Positions 43,430 through 53,444 of a stretch of 55,972 nt of DNA are shown here, piece by piece. A program made the translations under genes and the position numbers. The notes below the pieces were generated by a model. The model was not told the origin of the DNA, ran no database searches, and saw only the letters and a list, made by a program, of their open reading frames with translations. Positions within the stretch are counted from its first letter, which is position 1. Every line of letters begins with the position of its first letter. The DNA lies in the NCBI RefSeq assembly GCF_000485595.1, contig NW_014577111.1, positions 20,670 through 76,641 on the forward strand, in the 5' to 3' direction. This DNA comes from Priapulus caudatus (Eukaryota > Priapulida > Priapulimorpha > Priapulimorphida > Priapulidae).

Positions 43430-44160
43430 ATGGCACGCGCGGCTGACACGTCGCACACAATCACACTGCCGCGCCGCCGACTCGTGCTGCCACCTGGTGT
43501 CACTGCGCCTGCCATTCGCATCTGTGCGTCCCAGTGGCGAAACAGATCACCGATTGTCTTGTCTCTGAATTGCGTTGAATTCCAAGCGAAAGCAGTGAGT
43601 GCGCATGCACGTGGAGAGCCTAGGATGGTGGTGGTGGTGGCTCACACACCCACCCACACACACGCATGTCAACATGTCAGTACTGTGAGCGTCCTCTGTC
43701 GCACATGGTGACAGCTAGTCTATAGTGAGTGTGAGAGCGAGAGTAGAGCAGGGAAGCGGGTAAAAAGAGGCCAACGTGCATTCCTCGAACATCCATCTAT
43801 GGCGGCTCTCGCAGTATTTGAAGATGCAGTTCGTGCATGGGAGCGAGCGTAGCGTGACGCACGTACGATAAAGTGATGGCATGTGTAAGTCTGTGTGAAA
43901 TGAATCCACACAAACAACAACACGTGCGAATGTGGAAATGGCTGTGTGCGGTGTGTGTGGATATGTGGTGTGTGTGTAGTGTAGAAACAAGACAATACAA
44001 CACTGATGTGATTGAAAATAGTGTGTGTGTAGAGTGTGTGTGGCAGTGACAGGTGATGTGTGTGTGTGTAGTGAGCATGTGTGTGTGCGCATGGTGTGTG
44101 CGTGTGCTCGTGCGTGCGGTTGTATGCGCGCGTGTGTGGCTAGCCTATTATTGCTGACAT
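43430..44160. other. GC-rich intergenic patch, possible unannotated first exon
   Basis: An ATG at 43430, nine bases after the X-box, opens a plus-strand frame that reaches a GTGAGT donor-like site near 43592 after about 54 codons. The translation has no motif I recognise. From 43640 the sequence becomes GT/CA-rich. Confidence 0.3.
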
Positions 44161-44162
44161 CT

Positions 44163-44258
44163 TTCCTGCTCCGCTTCCTCCTCCTCCTCCTTCTCCTCCT
44201 CCTCCTCTTCTTCTTCTTCTTCTTCTTCTTCTTCTTCTTCTTCTTCTTCTTCTTCTTC
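44163..44258. repeat. (TCC)n(TTC)n microsatellite
   Basis: Triplet repeat. The polylysine and polyphenylalanine frames across it are artefacts. Confidence 0.95.
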
Positions 44259-46499
44259 ATCACAGAGCATCACTAACTGCAACATTCAATAGAAGACACT
44301 TTTCACAAAAAGTTCCGCGAAGTACCACTATTGTCGTTACGTTGGCACACGATAAAAACACAGATTCTCGTTGCATTAATTTACGCGTACGACCGAAGTT
44401 TTTTTTAGCAGAAACAAATTATATTAAAACGTTAATGGAACCTGCCGACTCTACTTTTGCTAATCGCTTGCATGTCTCACAGCTTTATGTAAAAAAATCC
44501 TCAGTAATCTAACGATGTTCAACAGACAGTTTTATGTATAGAATCTTTAATAGCATTACAAATGTTAAACTGACAGGTTTATGTAAAGAAATATCAGCGA
44601 TCTCACAAATGTTTAACAGAACAACTAACGAAAAAAGAACGTTCCTACGTGTGAAATGTTAGACTAGTAGTGATGCACGACACGTGACATGTGTAAGTTT
44701 TCGGCAGATGGGGGCAACATCAGCTGGCGGCCGGCATGCAATCGCACGTAATCAGCAATAATATACTCCTATATACCACCTACATATCCACAGCATCGCC
44801 AGCGACACCTTCACCGTCGCTTTAACCAGTTCAATATTATCAGTCTAATTGATCAGTAGATTTGATTGTAGTCGCTGTAAAGGTAGGTATATTGTTGCTG
44901 ATTTTTCAAAATGTACAGTCCCCATGTTTGATATCAAAGGCCGTCACTACACTAATACACCACGTTTGGGATAATTGGTCTTGCCAAACAATTCTAAGAC
45001 ACTATAAAATAATGCACAGGCTCATACGTGCTGATAGAAATACCTTCTACGTTTAAACTTGAAAACGAATAGCGTTTTAAATTCGCTTCCGTCACATACG
45101 CCAGCCGAAATGCCTAGTAACGTCTTACAGTCGACAAGCCACGAAAACTAAATTTGCCCATAGGAATTGAAAACGGCGATGCGAGTGGCAGTGCTACAAA
45201 TACCGTCACCGTAGAAGTCTGTAGCGAATCATCCAGCTACATATAATAAACGATACAGCCGACTGGAGACTGTGACTATATATCCGTGTTATAATACTCG
45301 TCCCGGGACATGGCAAAGCTCACGCTACGTTGTTGCGTGCACACTTAATAGTCAACTGTGTACAAATAAACGAAGTAAAAATAAACTTGAGTAGATGGGT
45401 AGATGGGTGGATGGAGGGAGGAGGTTATTTAGCTTCATTAAGGCCCGGGACGAGCATATAAGAAGGAATATAAAGGCGAGTCCGTTGCTATAATTTGCTA
45501 CTCTGCTCACATGCCTGGCCGCTGAAACATCAACCAGAATAGATTGTACAATATAGAGAAAACAGTGTAATCTCAAAGATTAATGTAATCGCAATTTTTC
45601 ACATCATTAATTCTTGAAAAAACATTGCGCGTACACGCACGCAACACGCAAACTGCCACTGTTTTAACGTGAAAAAATATACGATAATATAATATTAAAT
45701 TCTATATTATAAGCCAAAGATATTCTAAGCGAGATAAACTCGATAATGAAATAGTAATCCTATATCTATTTGGCAAGACCCACTGGTATAACGCTAAGCA
45801 ATACACGGTCGCAACAATAATGACATTTAGATCTATACTATTACCGTGGGGAAGCGCGCGATCGCACGCATAAGTGCAACACTCATTTAGAAACTCCTAC
45901 TAATTGATCATTGCACTGATTAAGGTTTAGGTTTGTTATCAAAACATTTTAGGTGTAAGTAGATCATCACACACACACACACACGATTCTGTTAGTTAGC
46001 AAAATTAGTCATCATCATTATTAGTAAGTTTCCTACAGATTCATACACAGCTCATGTGATTTTATGCGATTAGAAGACTTACCCTGTTTCTGTCTGTATG
46101 CGTGTGCTGGCGTGCGCGCGTGCGTGCATGTGCGTGTGCGTGTGCGTGCGCTATACGAAATACAAGATCTATAACAATGCGAAATGCTGCACGTGTTTAG
46201 AGCAGACATGAATGCGTACCGCAGGTAGTAAACTTAATGCTGCATTGCTCGTGGAATTTGCTCTGGCTTTACGTGTCTTTTGCTGTCACGATTCGGTTAT
46301 ATATTAGTGCGTGGATTGCACAAGATAGCGTGCAGCTCATACAGTTTAATTTGGTTTTCCCGCTGGACTGGAGTTAAAGTCTCATTATTCACGTTTAGTC
46401 AGGAAGTAAATCTCACGATGGTTAAAACTGACAGCTGCTAATCTCGTCTACACGCGCACATTGTTAAGCTACTACCCACCCACTCCAGTATTTACACAT
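44259..46499. other. intergenic, no recognised gene
   Basis: Mostly unique AT-rich sequence with a short (CA)n at 45968-45983. Frames are under 75 codons and show no recognisable product. Confidence 0.6.
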
Positions 46500-46514
46500 A
46501 TATCTATGTATATA

Positions 46515-46598
46515 CATATGTGTGTGTGCGCGTGTGTGTGTGTGCGCGCGTGTGTGTGTGCGCGTGTTTGTGTGTGTGCGTGTGTGTGTGTGTGTGTG

Positions 46599-46641
<43 letters not shown>

Positions 46642-46792
46642 TGTGTGTGTGTGTGTTGGTTATACTAGTGTGGAGATGGGTGGTCGTAGTAGCTTAACAA
46701 TGTGCGCGTGTAGAAGATATATATATATATATATATGTGTGTGTGTTTGTTTGTCTGCTTGTTTGTTTGTTTGTTTGTTTGTTTGTTTATCA
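46515..46792. repeat. (GT)n, (TA)n and (GTTT)n microsatellites
   Basis: Long GT dinucleotide run at 46515-46660, a TA run at about 46716-46735, then (GTTT)n at 46745-46788. Confidence 0.95.
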
Positions 46793-47214
46793 ACATTACA
46801 AGCGGGTTCTTGAATGTGATATGACTGACCGGTTGTTTTATGATGACGATGTTGCTAGTGGTGGCATTAGTTTATGTGTCGCTATGGTGATGCTAACGTT
46901 ATATCGTTAGCTTTGCAATGAGGCGCTCTATGGTTCACGATCTATACAGCGAGTGATCTCTCCCTCTCCCTGTACCTGTGTCTTGCCTCTAGCACGTGCG
47001 CTTGCGGCGCCACCCACCGCTTTTGTGAATGTTATCGCGGAGTGAATCGCGCCGTAAAGTAGGATTCAGGGAGAGATGCACTGATGAGTGTTGGTGCAAC
47101 ACGATGAAAGAGAAGATGCAGGAGGTAAGAGAGGAGGCAAACCAGCAACGATGTGATGATATTAGCACAGGGCAACTTATAGCATCTGTGCACTGAAGAC
47201 AGCAACAGCTGCAG
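46793..47214. other. intergenic, no recognised gene
   Basis: Unique sequence with no coding signal. A gtcgctatggtgatgc word near 46876 weakly resembles an RFX site. Confidence 0.5.
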
Positions 47215-47232
47215 CAGCAACAACAACATCAT

Positions 47233-47264
<32 letters not shown>

Positions 47265-47292
47265 TCATCATCAGTAGCATCATCATCAAGCA
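47215..47292. repeat. (CAG)n/(CAT)n microsatellite
   Basis: Mixed triplet repeats in the intergenic region. Confidence 0.93.
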
Positions 47293-47794
47293 GTGACAGC
47301 TCTACCATGCTTTCTCGGAGCTTGCATGCACTGGGAGAATAGTTGGAGGTAGGTAGTAGGGTTGGGGGTGGGGATGGCATACCACAACGCTCAGTACAGG
47401 CCCCATGCGATTCTGACGTTTAATTATAATCAACCACATCTAAGACTTCCAGTGCCGCGTGCAAGCAAGCGCCTTACCGCGCGTCTCTCTCACAGTCGGC
47501 CGGCGTCAGGCTGGCGTGTTGCCCGCGTGAGCCACGCACGTGTACACGCGGCCCGCGCCACAATCACGACTTTGGCTTATAGAAACTGAAGCTTAGTTTT
47601 TGCTGTATGTCGGAGCCGCACCATTTCCATGGTCGCAGTTTGGCACCCCAACCGCGTGGGCCTGATTTGGAGCCGCCGGCACTGGCGCGTGCGCACTCCC
47701 CATCGTATCTGGCATGGTCAGAAAACCAAGGAGTCAATACTGGACCCACACATCACCACGTCCCCACATCAGCACAGGGCGTTAACAGCAGGCG

Positions 47795-47801
<7 letters not shown>

Positions 47802-47870
<69 letters not shown>
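47802..47870. repeat. (CA)n microsatellite
   Basis: Perfect CA run of about 69 bp. The long frames flanking it are repeat-driven. Confidence 0.97.
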
Positions 47871-47874
<4 letters not shown>

Positions 47875-48897
47875 AACGTCGAAGTCCCACATACGCAGAG
47901 GCACACCCCCACACAGCTGGGAACACTGCTGCCACCTGGCGACGGTTTGACAATGAGGAATTCGTCTCGATCGGAAATGCATCTAATAGCTGTAGGAGTG
48001 AAACAGTTGCACTGTCGCTCTGCATGGTTTCTCTCTGTGTGTTTTCATGTGATCTCGTGGAATATAGATTGAAATAGGAACTGACGTCACAAGTCTCAAT
48101 GGAAAATAACACGAAATATTTTAAAGGCTGATCGAAGCTCAAACAAATTCCTAGGGGAAGAGAGAAATTTCCTGAAGCGTGATTCCGAGGGGCTGTTTTT
48201 TTAATTTTAAGAAATACATCGCATGTAGGATGTTGGATTAGGCTGATAATGAATTAAGGGAATACTCCTGCTTATTTATTTATTTAATTTATTTTTAGGA
48301 TTATATTTACATTTATTAGAGGGTATAATATCCCGTTTTTGCCTCGGTCGACAAATGATGTATGCATGTATTCATGCGTGGTTACATTGTAAACAGGATC
48401 ACCCCAACGATAGGGATACATGTTTTTCACAGCACGCCGGCGTCGTGGTGGAATATATGTATGACGTCCCTTAAATCCTGGTTCAATATACTGTCACGTC
48501 AGTTAAGCCAGAGTCCGGATCAAGCTCTCACATTTAAATATACTGAAAGGAACGAAAATCGGTAGGAATATGTAGATTTTCTGTCACAATAAGCTAATGA
48601 TTCTGTATCCATGACAACCAGACCTACGCTCGGACGGAACATCACGTCAAGATACAAATACTCTAAAGTTGAGTTGAAAACATCATGAGATCTGCTTTGG
48701 CCATCATTTACTATTAAGTGCAATTGTTGCTGCCATAGCAACACTATGCATGGTAAGCATTTGTTCTACGTGATAGAATATTAGAAATTTATCTGCTACG
48801 TAAACCTGTGATTCGAACGCTCACTAATCCACTCAGACTTTGATGGCAATGATCAAATGCTGATTACTGAAATAATCCTGACACATACGCAGCCTGT

Positions 48898-49306
48898 TCT
48901 GCTAGCATCTACGACAAATACGACATACGCATATACGCTCTCCTATGACACTATTTGTCATAGGAAGATTCTTCCTATGACAAATACGACATACGCATAT
49001 ACGCTCTCCTATGACACTATTTGTCATAGGAAGATTCTTCCTATGACAAATATTGTTGTATGTGTTGTGCGCGTCATATGAGTTTAGGAGCGCTATTATT
49101 AACACAAGCAGTAAATTTCAGCTGTAAAGCGGAACGAAGTTGACTCGCCAATATTTGTCATAAGAAGAATCTTCCTATGACAAATAGTGTCATAGGAGAG
49201 CGTATATGCGTATGTCGTATTTGTCATAGGAAGATTCTTCCTATGACAAATAGTGTCATAGGAGAGCGTATATGCGTATGTCGTATTTGTCATAGATGCA
49301 AGCAGA
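48898..49306. mobile_element. nested foldback element built of 66-bp units
   Basis: Two direct 66-bp units on the left (period measured at 48914 and 48980) are mirrored by inverted units on the right (tattt at 49152, 49218 and 49284, again 66 bp apart). Each unit contains its own palindrome, in which cataggaagattcttcctatg is self-complementary. The outer ends tctgct and agcaga are inverted. The central spacer is about 49055-49150. It has no coding sequence and lies about 560 bp downstream of the PDE4 stop. Confidence 0.85.
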
Positions 49307-49869
49307 CCATGTTGACATACGTGGTATATATGTGGAGGAAGATACGGCGGTAGAGTGAAACAATGCAGGAAGACGTGTCAGGTGAATAGAGAGTGACAAT
49401 AGTGTTGGACTATTATGTTTTACTGCTTAAGGTGCCCACCAATCACCGAAGCATCTGCAAAACATACTTTTACCACTAATACAGAGACACGAAGCAAACA
49501 AGGCAGAGCAGAAAGAACTGAAAAGAAAGAAGTATCTCTTTAACACATCTCATATACAGCAGGTTCATACATACTAGCAGAGTTTAAACTGAAAAGTCAC
49601 CGGCAAGCAGATCGAAGGGTGCAGAAGAAAGAATACAGGGCAGTATATAACTTTCGATGGTGCGACGGCGTATGTATACACATGATACACATGTATTATA
49701 CGTATACGTTAAGACACATACGACGAAACTCTACCGTAACAGTGTTTTTATTCACGCCCGCATGCCCGACCCAATTCAACCATACACACACACACACACA
49801 CACACACATTCACACATCGCACAGGTCAGCAACCATCGCTGCCGCGTGCGTGCGTGCGTGCGTGTGCAC
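49307..49869. other. 3' flank of PDE4, no recognised gene
   Basis: Presumed PDE4 3' UTR and flank on the minus strand. A short (CA)n lies at 49785-49808 and a TGCG repeat at 49843-49863 directly beyond the PDE4 stop. Confidence 0.55.
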
Positions 49870-50042
49870 CTACCTGTTCTTGTCGTCGGCAGACGCGTTG
49901 TCTGCGTCGTCCAGCGTCATGTCGAACTGGAACTTTCCGTCGGCCTGCCTCGTGTCGCTCACGTCGTCGTTGTTGTTCGTCTCGGCGTCGTCGCAGCCAT
50001 CCTGAGACGACGGACTCAGCGGGATCTGACTCTGATACCAGT
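49870..50042 (-). CDS. PDE4: PDE4 exon E, terminal as read
   Basis: Encodes [20 protein letters not shown], a polar stretch, then [20 protein letters not shown] and R followed by TAG at 49870-49872. The same bases form a consensus donor (AACAG then GTAGGT), so splicing to a further exon would remove the stop. I take the stop as the simplest model, with the alternative open. Confidence 0.82.
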
Positions 50043-52706
50043 CTGTAAGAGATGCACGGGCGTGCGCACGACACAGGAAGCTTATTAATTAAGGTGACAC
50101 CAACCAGTCTCTCGTCAGTACATTCTCCATTAGTGACACGTCTATGGCTCAATATATGTGCATAGTGAGGCTATCTGCCAGTGATAGAAAAAATCTCATT
50201 GGTTCACCTTCATAGAATGTAGGATGAAGTGTTATGATCGTACAGCGTGTGAAGCGATGACGTAGTGTAGGTTATCATCAACGTTAGTATCAGTGATTCG
50301 TTCTCGGAAACATGATTAGTCTTCACATTAGTCTTAACGTTAACTTTGTCCTGGTCTTTGTCTTAGACCGCCAATAGCAACGTCACAAAGTTCACAGGCA
50401 CTTGGAGCGTTTCAATAAAATAGAATGCTAAATAAACACGAAATCTATTTACTACCAAAGTCTTAATGTTTCTCTACTCTCCTTCACCTAGTATTATTGC
50501 CGACAAGCCGTGCTGCAAATGCTCTAACGACAGCAAACACACGCCCACCGAATGCACGCTGCTACGCTGCTGCGCTGCTGCACGCTATGCACACTTCACA
50601 TAAATATAGAGATTTTTATTCTAGATTGGAAAATCAACGTTAATACTAATGTTGAGACTAATCGTGTTTCTGACAACAGGGTCCCTGATACTAAAGCCGC
50701 CTGCCCTACATTATCGCTTCACGTGCTGTACGATCAAAACACTTCATCATATTAAGGTGAGTGAAAGCGATCATAATATATTCTATGACTGGCGGATAGC
50801 CTTACTACGCACATATATTGAGCTCAAGGGATTAAACGATTGCCGTCGTGACATCTGACGATGCATTATAATCAAGCACACTAATAATTCATGACAGCAT
50901 AAGTTAACAGCTTCTAGTAACTGATAGGAAAGACCTACAGCATGGGATTAATGTGCCACATGTTAAAGATACCGTGCGACCGCGCAACAAAACAGTTATT
51001 CAGTTATTTGGTATTCATCTCTTTACTTCCGCGGTATAATAAACATTAAACAAGCTGCTTACCCCTATTCTCCTCTAGCTGATCGAGCATTTCTTGTGCA
51101 TCAGGATAAACTAGATCCGCCCATGTTTCCCATAATGGATGAACGATGTAATCTATGAAGCCAACCTGAAAATCAACAAAGCACATTACACACACAGCCC
51201 TGCACCGTACAGATACACACGCACGCAGCGACACAAGTCAACTGTAAACAAAACTAGGCTATTATCTCAACCATGCACGTGCATGTTTCACCTCCGGACT
51301 TCATGGCATCTCAGTAACAAAACAAAAACAACAACGTAATGTTTCATCTATGCACACGAATTCATGATTAATGGACACTATAAATGGTACCATACCAATA
51401 CATCAAAATAGAATGTACAAAACACAGAAATAGCATAGAAATTACAAGCAACGAACTAATAAAATGAAATGATGTCTCTCGTGCAGCGGTCACACAGTCT
51501 GTGAACCACTCAGTGAAACTAAGTCTCAGTCTTAATCTAGACTAGACTAAGTCTCAGTCAAACTGAGTCACTTGTGAAACCACTCACACCAACGCTTCGC
51601 TGCGGCAGTGACTAACCTGCGATTTTTCAATGGTGGCGTTCTGACGGTCGCACATCGGAGAGACGTCGAGTCCTTGCGCCTTCTCCTTGTCTCCCTGCTG
51701 GAAGAACTCCTCTGTGATGCGCGCGTTGAACGATCGGTAGATCTCCAGCGGCTTGGTAGGATTGCTCAAGTCAGAACAATGCACCATGTTTTGTAGCACC
51801 TGCGAGAAGAAATGCCATGTGGGCGTTGGCACTAGCAAGTAGCAAGTACTTCAGGGTTTAAGCTAGACGAAAAAACTGTTAGCAATTTGGCTAATTTGGT
51901 GTGAAAATGTTTAGCCAAATCCTATACTAACTATGTAATGTAGGCGTGTGTATTGCGAAGGCCACTTTAATAATCTTCGGTCTTTTCCAGAAAAGTGTTG
52001 GTACCGAGTAAGCAATGAACACACGCAGTGTACCTCATGCTTCGAGTTAGCATGTAGCGATCTCGTGTAGAATTCGAGCGGCCTGCTAATTAGCTTGTAG
52101 CGGTCGCTATAGTTGGTAGAATAGTTGGTGGAGTTCAGCCTTAAGGGCCTAATTAGCTTTAGATTTTTGGCGAATTTACAATGAAATTTATTCGCCACAT
52201 TTAAATATAATTCCCATCTGGCGAATAAGCGAACGACAGCCCCAACCAACTCCCCAACCCTGACCGACGATGTACGATGAAGCTATGCGAATTACTGCTC
52301 AACCGATGTGCCAGCACCACAGCCCCGCAGTGAAGCTTTAACGACCGCGCGCGAGAATAAATCACGTGGGAGATGCGCGTCTGCTAAAGCGGGGTGGGTG
52401 GGGGGGGGGAGGGGTTGGCTGGTGTTATTGTATGTGTGGGAGGGGGGAGGGTGACTGAGTGTGTGTGCTGGGGAGGGTCACTAAAGTTGTGTTTGGGAAA
52501 GGTGACTGAGTGTGTGTGTGCGGAGGAGGGGGACTGAGGGTGTGTGTGTGGGTGTGGGGGGAAGGGGGGTGACTGAGCGTGTGTATGGGAAGGGTGACTG
52601 AGTGTGTGTGTGAGGGGGGAGGGTAACTGTGAGTGTGTTTGAGAAGGGTGACTGAGAGTGTGTTTAGGAAGTGTGACTGAGGGTGTGTTTGGGGGAGGGT
52701 GACTGA

Positions 52707-52767
<61 letters not shown>

Positions 52768-53386
52768 AAGGTAACTGAGAGTGTGATTGGGAAGGGTTAT
52801 TAAGAGTGTGTTTGGGAAGGGTGACTGAGTGTGTGTGTGTGGAGGGGGGAGGGTAACTGAAAGGGTGTTTGGGAAGGAGAGTGGAAAGAAGTTGGCTGAA
52901 CGACTGAGTGTATGTGTGGGTGGGTGCCAGTGTGCAGGCGTGGAAAGGTACAGAAGGCGATGGTACTGCCTAACACTGACCTCAATATTCGCCAAAATGT
53001 AATCGGATCAAGAGCTAATAACACCTCTATAGGTATTCTCTAATAGAATCTAACATACTCTATTTATTAGCTATTTATCAGCTTATTTCCTAAGCTATAA
53101 ATCGATATATAATATAAGCCATCAACCAGTATTAGTAAAAGTATTATAGATGGTACTATAAGGCGTTGATATAAGCTGTTGATGGGATCTGTGTGAGCCT
53201 ACCTGTATTCTGTCAGTGTAGTTGTCTAGAAGCAGCACTCCTGAGCCTGCGACCTTCTTAGTTTCTACCATCGTCTTCAAGTCGGCCAGTAGACTCATGT
53301 GTTTCGACATATCCGTAGCGAGTACCTGGGGAAAGGAATTACCAACATGTAGGATTAGTAGTAGAAATTACCAATATAACACACAC

Positions 53387-53444
<58 letters not shown>

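Noticed and set aside
48715-48745. Second X-box-like site (gttgctgccatagcaac)
   Set aside because: Contains extra bases within the palindrome, so it does not meet the RFX consensus spacing.
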